This document shows positions 52,315 through 61,442 of a DNA stretch of 64,000 bases, one piece after another. This DNA comes from Azorinus chamasolen (lineage: Eukaryota > Mollusca > Bivalvia > Cardiida > Solecurtidae), in contig OY755240.1 of assembly GCA_963576725.1 (NCBI GenBank), positions 29,903,932 through 29,967,931 of the forward strand. Reading direction: 5' to 3'. Numbering within the stretch: position 1 is the stretch's first letter; the number at the start of each line of letters is the position of its first letter. The notes under the pieces are model-generated. The model saw only the letters and a list, made by a program, of their open reading frames with translations, did no database searches and was not told the origin of the DNA. Both the position numbers and the translations under genes were made by a program.

Positions 52315-52904
52315 CCACACACCCAAACGCACACTCACACACGAGATGAACACAATGAACACAGAAAACACCAACAGACACACAAGAACTAGAGACAAAC
52401 ACTACACACATGAACAAAATCACAAGCACAAAGACGTAACGCAAACAAAAGGAAGGATGACAAAGAGAGTACCGCTTTGGCACGGTCAGTAGCAAAAACA
52501 CCACTGGGGGTTTAAACCGGTTTACGGACGTCCTAACCTCACACTTCTCTCAAAGTCACCCTAGCTTTACAAATAGAGTTAAATAAAGGTATCCCCGCCG
52601 GACTTACCCACAACATAGACGACGGTGAACACAGGACAACATGTAAAACATAGCATAATAACTGTGTACTCAATGACTTTGCTGAAGTCAGAGCACCTGC
52701 AGGGAAGCCGTTAAGGACACGACAGGGAAAAAGTAATACATGAGCCTGGTAAGCTCATCCCGTATCTGAGTTTAAGAGTATACCATCATAGAGTATTACC
52801 CTCGGCCTGTCATCGCGCAAGCAAAGAGGGAAGCGTAGCTGCCGACTGTAAAAGGGTCGATAACCAAACATGTAGTGCGTTGCAATATAATGAGATCATT
52901 AAGT
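52204..52904. mobile_element. unclassified 700-bp insert in family B
   Basis: More GC-rich than its surroundings, with an AC microsatellite near its left edge and CACACAA-rich sequence after it. The right two thirds include GGGTTTAAACCGGTTTACGG, CCTAACCTCACACTTCTC, GACAGGGAAAAAGTAATACA and CCTGGTAAGCTCATCCCG. No terminal repeats or coding frame recognised. It cuts a B unit, losing about 20 bp of it. Confidence 0.55.
52281..52313 (+). repeat. AC microsatellite
   Basis: About sixteen AC units in a row. It opens long artificial Val/Cys frames on the - strand. Confidence 0.95.
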
Positions 52905-53165
52905 TGTAAGTTGGTATGTAACATGATCTATTGGTCCTCTACAAATATGTAGCTTTGGCTTGTGGTCCTCTGCCAAGAATGTTGAACTTACGACCCTGAC
53001 CTCTGGGCGAAACTTGGCCCTGCCTTGGGGCTTATCAGTTTTTCATGGGAAAATATAAAATATCATTTTTCTCTGAAATCATAAGGCTTAGACCTATAAT
53101 TAATGGCATACTACTTTGCCTTGTGGTTCTCTACCAAGATTGTACAAATAATGACTTTTTGGTAA

Positions 53166-53998
53166 AAAATAGGGGACGGGACCGCTTCATTGGTGTCTAT
53201 ATGTACTATATAATAACAAGGGTTCCAACTAGCAGTGATAACTTGTCCGGATCATAACTTCCAAAGTATAAAAGCTATTGACTTATATCTTCATATATAG
53301 ATAGATCACATTGACCGCAAGTGCAGTGCACAAGGTTTGTAACTCTGTCTTTAGTATGTTTGGAGTTATTGCCCTTTGTTATTTTTCAGTTTTCCGGAGC
53401 TTTTTTGCTAAACCTTTACAGATATTGAAGTGATATGTGGTGTGTGGCTTTATTATAATGAGTTACAGATCAAGTTTGAATTTCGTTACGCTTCATTGAT
53501 TATTCGCGGAAATATAGTGATTTTACTTAGAAAATTTCCGGAAATTCAGGTTTTCCGGAGTTTTTTTCTAAACCTTTACAGATATTGAAGTGATATTTGA
53601 TATGTGGCTTTATTGTAATGAGTTACAGATCAAGTTTGAATTTCGTTACGCTTCATTGATTTTTCACGGAAATACAGTGATTTTACTTACAAGATTTCCG
53701 GAAATTCAGGTTTTCCGGACTTTTTTTTCTAAACCCTTGCAGATATTGATATGATATTTGATATGTAGCTTTATAATAATGAGTTACAGATCAAGTTTGA
53801 ATTTTGTTACACTACATTGATTTTTAACGGAATTACAACATTTTGACTTAGATTTTTTTGGAAATTTCAGGTTTTCCACAGTTTTTTCTAAACTGTAGCA
53901 GATATTGTAGTGATTTATTTCTATAACCCCCATCTCTGTGTCAAATGTGCTAGTGTGGGTATTCATCACATTTAGTGGTAGTTCTAGTTTCTTTTAAT
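53166..53998 (+). mobile_element. family H element, first copy
   Basis: Units of about 155-160 bp: TTGTCCGGATCATAACTTCC, GTGATATTTGATATGTGGC and GAGTTACAGATCAAGTTTGA. The end region GATTTATTTCTATAACCCCC, CTCTGTGTCAAATGTGCTAG and GTGGTAGTTCTAG is also at the end of the copy at 60252. Confidence 0.7.
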
Positions 53999-54051
53999 GC
54001 AATAATAACAAACAAATGCTTATTTTTATTTCATATATGTTATTTACACTC

Positions 54052-54270
54052 TTAACCCTTTACCTCATAGGCTATTTTTAGATACAACCTCTTTGAATAA
54101 ATCTACCGAAATGGAGCATTAACTAATGAAAACGAAAATTTTAGAAGTTTGTAGTTTGAAACCATTGTGATAAATAGAGCATTTGCTCCTATAGGAGCAA
54201 ATGCTCTATTTATCACAATGGTTTCACAAAGTGACTTCTACAAAGTCGTCAATATGAGGGAAATGGTTAA
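54052..54270. mobile_element. core-2 MITE, complete
   Basis: TTAACCCTTTACCTCATAGG to GAGGGAAATGGTTAA, 219 bp. Perfect palindrome GAAACCATTGTGATAAATAG around GCTCCTATAGGAGC. Confidence 0.85.
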
Positions 54271-54364
54271 TCGACCAGTACATACAATTTACATTGCTAA
54301 ACAAGTAACTTTCATTTTTCAACGGTACAGAAATGACTGTTCCTCCCATTAGCTGAACATTTCG

Positions 54365-54541
54365 TAAGCCTATATAGGCACCGCGCTAAATGCGCGGACG
54401 CCAATAAAGAAGCAGATCTATCAAATTCCAGAAGCAAACAGAGCAAACCCTGATCAGACGGCTCCTATTGGAGCTGTCTGATCTGGGTCTACTCTGTTTG
54501 CAAATGTGTGAAAATGCGTTTATATGAAGGAAAGGGTAAAG
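54365..54541. mobile_element. core-1 MITE, right part
   Basis: AGAAGCAGATCTATCAAATT, GCAAACAGAGCAAACCCTGA / CTGATCTGGGTCTACTCTGT around GGCTCCTATTGGAGC, right end GAAGGAAAGGGTAAA. Just left is a small hairpin GGCACCGCGCTAAATGCGCG. Confidence 0.7.
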
Positions 54542-54599
54542 TATTAGGACAGACAAACAAAAGCAAATACAGTAAACCCCTTCTAAACCTGAATTCTAG

Positions 54600-54835
54600 T
54601 AGAGAAGAATTAAGATACTTTTATACGCCCCTTTGAAAAAACTGGCGTATTGTGGAATGGCACTGTCTGACTATCTGTCTGTCTGTAACATCTCTATGTA
54701 TATGTCTGTGATATTTGCCAGTGCATCGTGCATTAAATGCACGGGAGACCCGATATATAATCCGTCTGAGCTAGCTACAGTCTTGTCGATACATTTATCA
54801 ATGGTGAATGGTATTTAATCAGAGGCCTGTTCAGG
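54600..54835 (+). mobile_element. family N element, 5' part
   Basis: TTTTATACGCCCCTTTGAAA, AAACTGGCGTATTGTGG: a 5' hairpin like family F. Then CTGTCTGACTATCTGTCTGTC and a partial unit. Breaks before 54836. Confidence 0.45.
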
Positions 54836-55340
54836 AGTGTGGGCGCTCGATGTCACTTCGAGCGCTTCGACTCTGAACGAGGGCACCCGCCTAGTGCCAG
54901 CTAGCGCAAGCTAGCCTACTCACGAGGTGTATCGCTTTGACATTCGCTTGTGGTTCCATGATGGCTATCAACACGGTAACAGAAGCAACCGACTGGAAGA
55001 AAACAATCGTAATTAACAAACTGATGCTCTAGAACCCGACCGCAGAACAAAAATGTACTTGATTTTTGGGGTCTGTGTTTACACAGACACCAGTTCTACC
55101 GGACCTGCGAGAGTAAATCAGCCGGTCCTCACAAAACGATTTACTCAGATGTGTAATGTAGTTAGGTAATCAGCTCAATTTATTACAAAAAGTACGATCG
55201 TGGACCGTTTTTTAAGACAAGCAGTTACTGTATTTGATCATTTCTTCAACAAATATGACGAATATGTTTCAAATGAGGCGATATTAATAATATTGGGGTA
55301 TTTATGCACACTTATACACGAATCAATTTTTAATTAATTG
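54836..55340. other. unclassified, more CpG-containing stretch
   Basis: No repeat family matched. Contains GGGTCTGTGTTTACACAGAC, a short hairpin, and several CpG-containing phrases (CACTTCGAGCGCTTCGAC). No exon recognised. Confidence 0.45.
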
Positions 55341-55533
55341 ATCGCCGCCATTTTGAATATCACGTGACTTTACGCAGCGAGCAACCTCCAACGCAGTTAT
55401 TTCCCCTAATAGACCGCACGCGCGGTGACAAGGTAGATCACTGTGAGGAGTTTGCAGAGCGAGTAGAAGAATGAAAACTTTACGCAGAATTTATTTGTTT
55501 ACCAGACACGTATTTTGGATGAGCTTGAAAATC
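55341..55533 (+). other. candidate promoter and first exon (weak)
   Basis: Local CpG density rises (GACTTTACGCAGCGAGC, ACCGCACGCGCGGTGAC). An ATG at 55471 opens 21 codons (MKTLRRIYLFTRHVF...) in phase 0 up to a consensus donor, ATC|GTAAGTAC, at 55534. No similarity recognised and no downstream exon found, so this may be chance or part of a mobile element. Confidence 0.2.
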
Positions 55534-55714
55534 GTAAGTACATATACATACAAACATTAACGCTTAGGTTATCATTGTCTTCTATTTATAGTTCTGCTAT
55601 GACTTTCGTGAACACGATTATCTTGAATCTTCCGAGTTATTACAATGCCATGAAAGAAGATCTGCAGCACCTGCACTATTAAGTTTTTAACTTATTCATC
55701 CCTGAGACTTTAAG

Positions 55715-56270
55715 TTAAACCCCTTCCTCCATAAATATGCCTTTTTACGTCTTTGCAAACAAAGTAGACGCACAACAGGTTTCTGGACGACTCGGCACCA
55801 AACTAACCGGGCCCCTAGACAATTCGGCCCAAAACGATTCGACACCATGGTCAACTCGGCCCCTCCCAAAAATTTACCCTAGACGATTCGGCACCTATTT
55901 ATTTTCATGAGTGTTTGTTATCAAATTTACATTATTCAATAAAATGAACTTATAAGGTGGATCCAGATCATCATTATAAATTGTTATTACGGAACACTGT
56001 TAAATTTTTTTATTAATAAATCTATACCCGGTAAATTTTTCGCACCAGTTTTGAAAACTTACAGGGATGACAGTTTTATTTGTTATAATAACAAATAAAA
56101 CTCGTCCCAGTAATTTTTCAACTTATAAGGGCATTCTCCTTGGGGGTTTTAGACCTTAGAAATAATATGTATTTTCATCACAAGGCAAACAAAAAGGTGA
56201 ACAGTATCTTCTGCAGGGGCAATCTGATCTGGGTCTACTCTGTTTGCAAAGGCATTAGAATTAAACTAAT
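55715..56270. mobile_element. core-1 MITE split by a 400-bp insert
   Basis: TTAAACCCCTTCCTCCATAA, TTTGCAAACAAAGTAGAC on the left; CAATCTGATCTGGGTCTACT, CTGTTTGCAAAGGCATTAG on the right (about 56217-56265). The insert begins near 55770. Confidence 0.6.
55785..55896. repeat. irregular CGATTCGGCACC repeat
   Basis: GACGACTCGGCACC, GACAATTCGGCCC, AACGATTCGACACC, GTCAACTCGGCCCC and GACGATTCGGCACC: five variants at steps of about 32, 14, 18 and 32 bp. It forms the left edge of the insert into the MITE. Confidence 0.7.
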
Positions 56271-56440
56271 TATACCTGCAAATAATTACCACCTGACTTT
56301 TAGGCTTAATTAGACATGCTTTGGTGGTCAATTTAAAGAGGTTTCACTGTACAATGGTAATTTTCTTGGATCTACTCGTAGACATTGTTACAATGGTTTT
56401 GCACTAATTTCTCATGGTAGTGAAAGTAAGCATTGCAATT
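56271..56440. mobile_element. pogo-like MITE, right part
   Basis: AATTACCACCTGACTTTTAG, GGTGGTCAATTTAAAGAGG, TTTCACTGTAC: the right arm and terminal CTG with TA. The left arm is missing. Confidence 0.5.
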
Positions 56441-56625
56441 GGAGCTGTCTGATCAGGGTCTGCTCTGTTTGCTTATAATAATATGGTGTTATATAGATCA
56501 AATTCTATAGTTCTGTCTGTACCAAGATATCCTTTGTTAATATGCAATTTTAAAAATTGATCCAATAATATCAATGATGTCATTAATCCTTAAATGAATA
56601 TTTAAACAGAGAAAGGGTTAATTTT
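56440..56625. mobile_element. core-1 MITE, right part
   Basis: GGAGCTGTCTGATCAGGGTC, TGCTCTGTTTGCTTATAAT, arm ATGTCATTAATCCTTAAATG, end CAGAGAAAGGGTTAA. Confidence 0.7.
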
Positions 56626-56826
56626 ATGGACATATAGTGAAATCTGAAGAAAGGTTGTACAAGGCCTTCCTATATTGTTGTTCACACTGAGAAAGTTAGA
56701 CATTCTGACCAGCCAGGTGCTTAAGTATGATTTATATGCGTTTAGGCTTGTGAAAACAAAGGTGAATGATGTGTACAATTTTAAATGTAAAATGTTTTAT
56801 AGTCATTTACTCCACCAACAGGCCTC

Positions 56827-57074
56827 TTAACCCTTTCCCTGTTCTATGTTTATTTCAAATTTAAATACCTACTGAATATTCATGAACAAAATATTTATAT
56901 GAAATATGAAAGGTGGAACATTGTAGCCATTTTGGAAAGTAAAGGAAAAGGTCTACAACATTCCATTAGCAAACACAGCAGACCCTGATCAGACGGCTCC
57001 TATAGGATCCCTCCGATCTGGGTCTACGCTGTTTGCAAATGCGTGAAAACACATTATATGAGGAAACGGGTTAA
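56827..57074. mobile_element. core-1 MITE, complete
   Basis: TTAACCCTTTCCCTGTTCTA to GAGGAAACGGGTTAA, 248 bp. Palindrome GCAAACACAGCAGACCCTGA to GTCTACGCTGTTTGC. A further core-1 piece (TTTGCAAAGAGCATATATCC, CTGATCAGGGTCTGCTATG) follows from the same TTAA to about 57300. Confidence 0.8.
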
Positions 57075-57339
57075 TGCCTTTGCAAAGAGCATATATATCC
57101 ATATCAGATAGTATCTATATAAGAGCTCTCTGATCAGGGTCTGCTATGTTTGCTTATGAAATAATAAAGATGATAATACAGTTTCTAGCATGTTTAAAAC
57201 AGAATTGTCCGTAGTGTCATTATAAACAATCAGTTAATATCAAGTATAAATGTAATTATTATATTTGTTATTATAAATAGTAACATTTTTACGTTATAAA
57301 TGATCCAATATCATTTAAAAAAAATAGAGTAGTGTTGTC

Positions 57340-57960
57340 CGAGCGGGCCAATACAGACCTAGCAACGGGCCATTAACAGATATTGTGCCCGCTGCCAAGG
57401 TAATCATTCTAAATCTATATCAACAGAACCCTGATACGCGATTAAGGTCTAATTTTGCTCCGATGATGCAAATGTTGTCAAAGTTCTCGTACACAGTATA
57501 CCGAATAGTCCCCAAACCATGGCTTTTACAAAGACAATCCTCACCCGATTCGATTCAAATTTAAATGCCCAATACACGTACCGGTGAATAAAAAGAGCAC
57601 TCTGTCCGCTCTTTCCAACGCCAAGTTTTGAATAATATGAACCGTCATAATGACGCCATCCAATGACTGTGTGACTTGATAGAGCTGATTCTTACAATCC
57701 TTTGAGAATCTATTGCACCTAGTACATCTAGATCCCATTTTATCCATACATGTAATAAACAGGTTATTACGCAGGTCACTAGGGCCGCAGAGTGATATAG
57801 TCCCTTACCTTGATATAGTAACTCGGGCTAAAGCCCTCGGGCCAATTACAAGGTGGCGGGCCAATATATCACGCTGCAGCTTTAGTCACCTGCGTAATAA
57901 CCTCTATTTATTTGTTGCGGCCCTAGTCACCTGCGTAATAACCCTATTTATTTGTTATAT
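57340..57960. mobile_element. element with inverted GTAATAACC arms
   Basis: AACAGGTTATTACGCAGGTC then ACTAGGGCCGCAGAG (57760-57793) is inverted relative to two direct copies of CTAGTCACCTGCGTAATAAC (about 57884 and 57923). Between them TAACTCGGGCTAAAGCCCTC, GGGCCAATTACAAGG. GAGCGGGCCAATACAGACC at 57352 may be an outer part. No coding capacity seen. Confidence 0.55.
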
Positions 57961-58415
57961 GAATATTTATGGTGTAAGGGATTAAGAAATATTTACAGAA
58001 ATACATTTTAATCATAAACATTAATTTTATTTGCAGGGGACAGTAATTTCGACAATATTCCAAACAACAAGGGACCTGACATGCCAGTTTTCTAACAGAG
58101 CCCACTATGCTTAAATGCCACAAAAATGGAGAATAATATTGCTTTATTGACAAAGAGCTTTCAATGTCGATACACAGTAATTGTCACCACAAAGCAAGAC
58201 CGAATCAATGAAACATTTTCATCAACATCCAAATAAGATTTCCCAATACTGATCTAAGTATGAAAAGCTTGATCAGCTGGTGCTGACTTTGTGGTATACG
58301 AATTGTTAAAATCTACTGAACTACTTTAGATACTAGCAGCCAGTGTTTGCTGATCTCCAGATGGAACAGTAGTTGGTTAAAGATTGTCGGAACATTGAAA
58401 AGCTTTAGACTGTGT
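57961..58415. other. non-coding stretch
   Basis: No repeat family matched and no exon recognised. Confidence 0.45.
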
Positions 58416-58488
58416 GACTTGATAGCGCAGTCAGTAGAGTGTTGGCATGGTAAGCCAAAGGCCCTGGATTCAAGTCCCAGTCGAGTCA
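58416..58488 (+). ncRNA. tRNA-like sequence, probably a SINE head or tRNA relic
   Basis: Folds as a tRNA. Acceptor arms GACTTGA / TCGAGTC pair over 7 bp with one wobble. D-arm region is TAGCGCAGTCAGTAGAG (A-box-like); anticodon stem TTGGC / GCCAA is perfect around ATGGTAA; T arm CTGGATTCAAGTCCCAG (B-box-like) has a mismatch at its inner pair. The anticodon would be GGT, not normally used by nuclear eukaryotic tRNAs. The leading phrase GACTGTGTGACTTGATAG recurs at 57664. A tRNA-derived SINE or relic is more likely than a working tRNA. Confidence 0.5.
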
Positions 58489-58855
58489 CAACTTTTTCAC
58501 ATGTACCAGTTTATTGCAAAACAATTTAGTCAAAGACAGTATGATGGTGATTCTAAACGGATAATTAAATAGAATATGTTGGACATGCTGAGAGAGATGG
58601 GCTGGACTCTGAAGCATGATGTTTGTCAACAACTTGGACATATTAAAAAGCAGAAAGGACTATCAGAAGCTATCCTAACGTTTTGTAAAATGAGCAACAA
58701 ACATATCTCAGAATGAACCTACTGAACTACTTGGGATACAAGCAATCAGTATTTGTTTGTCGACCCCGTAGATGATGCTCAGTTTGTAAAACCATGTAGA
58801 GTTGTCATGTCATGGTCACAGTGATCAAATTTTGATCATAGCAGTTTAGCCTTTA
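58489..58855. other. non-coding stretch after the tRNA-like sequence
   Basis: Could include a SINE body, but no family was recognised. ACTTTTTCACATG follows the tRNA-like end directly. CTACTTGGGATACAAGCAATC at 58728 resembles 58320 (CTACTTTAGATACTAGCAGC), hinting at an old duplication. Confidence 0.4.
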
Positions 58856-59302
58856 CTCCATGAATATTCATGGTAAGAAATTATCATATGAATATAAATG
58901 GGTTGAGTTTTAAAATTTTGCAACGGCATTTTTAAAACAGGGGTTTTTGGCCACAGCAGAAGCTGTAGAGCTAAATGTATGTTATGTCAGAAGCAAATAG
59001 AACATGCCCTGATCAGATGACTCATATAGGCAGAGGTACAGATAAGGGTGTGTTCCCAAATACTAAAATCGTCATTTCTCCACCAAACCCTACACTGTGA
59101 CCACTCTTTACAATCGTCTCTTCTAGAAAATTACTGAAGAGTGGTCACAGTATATAAGGTTTAATTGGTGGAGAAATAAAGGAGCTATTCTTGAAAATGT
59201 AATTTAGGCATCTTATTTGGAGCTCTGTATAAGAGCTGTCTGATGTGGGTCTACCCTATTTGCAAAGGTGTAGAAAGGCGTATTTATGGAGTAAGGGGTT
59301 AA
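58856..59302. mobile_element. core-1 MITE split by a type D MITE
   Basis: TTAGCCTTTACTCCATGAAT, AGCAAATAGAACATGCCCTG, ATCAGATGACTCATATAGG; then the insert; then AAGAGCTGTCTGATGTGGG, GGAGTAAGGGGTTAA. The insertion is at the palindrome centre. Confidence 0.75.
59040..59227. mobile_element. type D MITE nested at a palindrome centre
   Basis: CAGAGGTACAGATAAGGGTG to GCATCTTATTTGGAGCTCTG. Hairpin GTGACCACTCTTTACAATCG / GAAGAGTGGTCACAG. The TATA on either side may be the target duplication. Confidence 0.7.
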
Positions 59303-59374
59303 CACAGTATGAGTGGTATATAAGGAACTAGACTGACAACACCCAGATGGTGATATATATATATAAGAGCTGAA

Positions 59375-59560
59375 TATCTTTGCAAAAAGAGTATACCCAT
59401 ATCAGACAGATGTGGGAGACTAGGAACCGTTTGATTGGGTCTGCTCTGTTTGCTAATAGAATAATATATAGATTAAAGTTCCATTACCAAAATTCCTGTT
59501 AAACGTTATTATATCAAAAATAATATTACAATCATTGTTCATATTGTCATTATTTCATGT
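59375..59560. mobile_element. core-1 MITE, diverged
   Basis: GCAAAAAGAGTATACCCATA, AACCGTTTGATTGGGTCTGC and TCTGTTTGCTAATAGAATAA. Ends not clear. Confidence 0.5.
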
Positions 59561-59768
59561 AGCAATGGGTTTAGAGACATAATTTATCTGACAATGTTCA
59601 ATACTTATGTCAATAAAGACTTTATTCCATGAATATTCATTTGAGAAAGTATGACATCATCATGATTATGAATATTAATTAGGTTAATTGTTGTAAAAGC
59701 ACATGGACACTGGAATATTTTGCCATGGCAGAAACTATAATCGTATAGATCTACATGTATATTATATC

Positions 59769-60245
59769 TCAACCCTTTCCCTGTTCATTATTCATTTAAG
59801 AAATATTGATGTATCATGAATATTTATATAAGCTGAATGTTAATATAAACCTTCTAAGGAATTTTTTACTCTGAAAAGAACTATAGAATCATATCTATAT
59901 CATGTCTGACAGTCAAGTCAAGTAAAGAAGAGCAGACCCTGACCCTATAGGAGCCGTCTGATCAGGATCTACTCTGTTCGCAAAAGTGAAAAGGCATTTG
60001 GTAAACCCTTTCCTCCATTAGGCTAAGGCTTTACAAACTGTTAACAGAGTAGGTCCAGATCAGGATCTACTCTGTTCGCTCATGAAATAATATATTTAAT
60101 TGCGATTCAGGACAATTGCCGATTCTCCTAGGACAGATTGCGATCGCATACATGTATGTTAAAGTCACTTCTTTAAACCATTGTGATAAATAGAGCAAAT
60201 GCTCTATTTATCTTAATGGTTTAAAATCTACAAAATAATGAAATT
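59769..60245. mobile_element. overlapping core-1 and core-2 MITE pieces
   Basis: TCAACCCTTTCCCTGTTCAT starts a core-1 copy (GACCCTATAGGAGCCGTC, GGATCTACTCTGTTCGC). GGTAAACCCTTTCCTCCATT at about 60000 starts a second copy with a shortened core (AACAGAGTAGGTCCAGATC, GGATCTACTCTGTTCGCTC). Then a core-2 palindrome at about 60175-60225 with collapsed centre. Confidence 0.6.
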
Positions 60246-60251
60246 TGTATT

Positions 60252-61205
60252 TTATATCCCCACAAACGAAGTTTTAGGGGGTATACTGGAGTAACCATGT
60301 CCGCCCATCTGTTCATCTATCCACCCGTCTGTCAGTCTGTCCATTCGTCCGGATCATAACTTCCAAAGTATAAAAGCTATTGACTTCAAACTTCATATAC
60401 AGATAGATCACATGGACTGCAAGTGCATTGCACAATGTTCGTAACTCTGTCTTCAGTACCTTTGGAGTTATTGCCCTTGTTTATTTTTCTCAGAATCTGG
60501 CTTGTCCGGATCATAACTTTCAAAGTATAAAAGCTATTGACTTCAAACGTCATGTACAGATAGAACACATTGACCACAAATGCAGTGCACAAGGTCCATA
60601 ACTCTATCTTCAGTATTTTAGGAGTTATTGCCCTTTGTTATTCTAGTCAAAATCTGGTTTGTCCGAATCATAGCTTCAAACATATAAAAGCTATTGACTT
60701 CAAACTTCATATTGAGATAGATCACATTCACCACAAGTACAGTGCACATGGTTAGTAGCTCTGTCTTCAGTATTTTTGGAGTTATTGCCCTTTGTTATTT
60801 TTTTTAAAATCCGGCTTGTTCGGATCATAACTTTCAAAGTATAAAAGCTGTTGACTTCAAACTTCACATACAGATAGACCACACATTGACCACAAGTGCA
60901 GTGCACACTGTCCATAACTCTGTCTTCAGTGTCTTTGGAGTTATTGCCTTTTGTTATTTTTGTCAAAATTTGGCTTGTTTTTATAAACAAAGCTTTTTTA
61001 AATTTTGCAGTATTGTTGAACACCATCTGAAGTTCTGCACCTGCGATAAAGATTTTGATTTATCACCTCGTGCATGAATGAATGGTCTCCCTTTTCGTAA
61101 TTTAACATATAAAAATTTAGCCGTCAAAGCTTTATTTCTATAACCCCATCTCTGTGTCAAATGTGCTAGTGGGGGTATAAATCGCCTTTAGTGATAGTTA
61201 TAGTT
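60252..61205 (+). mobile_element. family H element, second copy
   Basis: 5' hairpin TATCCCCACAAACGAAG / TTTTAGGGGGTATA, GTCCGCCCATCTG...GTCTGTCCATTCGTCC. Four units start near 60351, 60508, 60665 and 60832: GGATCATAACTT(C/T)CAAAG, AAAGCTATTGACTTCAAAC, GTGCAGTGCACA and TTTGGAGTTATTGCC. The end region TTTATTTCTATAACCCCATC and TGCTAGTGGGGGTATAAA mirrors the 5' hairpin. Open frames on the - strand follow the unit period. Confidence 0.75.
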
Positions 61206-61442
61206 TTTCTTGTAAGTGCTTCTTTCCAGTAGATCCGTTCATAGAGATTGAATCTGAAAATAGCATATCAAGGAATGGGTTAAAAGATTGTATCTTAATT
61301 CTATTGAGTTGCTGCAACATCATTGTTCTGAATAACTTATTTGCTCTTTCTTCAGCACTTGTTTCAATAATTTGGCTTTCATACATTCAAAGGCTAGATC
61401 AGTTGCAACCTTTACTGTGACAACTTATCTAGGGATACACTA

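Larger units (their letters stand above)
50969..53165 (+). mobile_element. family B element, split by an unclassified insert
   Basis: 5' hairpin AGCTCACCTGAGCTGAAGGC / TTAGGATGAGCT, GTCCGGCGTCCGGTGTCC, then about seven B units to CTGAAACTGTAA (52203). It resumes at about 52905 with TTGGTATGTAACATGATC and the diverged end units also seen at 29600-29880, then joins family H without its 3' hairpin. Confidence 0.8.

Noticed and set aside
52156..52504. Val/Cys-rich frames on the - strand
   Set aside because: Produced by the AC microsatellite at 52281-52313.
58416..58488. A functional tRNA-Thr
   Set aside because: GGT anticodon is not expected for a nuclear eukaryotic tRNA and the T stem is mismatched; kept only as tRNA-like.
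60386..61077. Overlapping frames with repeated MIRTSQILRKITKGNNS-like peptide on the - strand
   Set aside because: They follow the family H unit period and repeat the same peptide; no start, splice or domain evidence.
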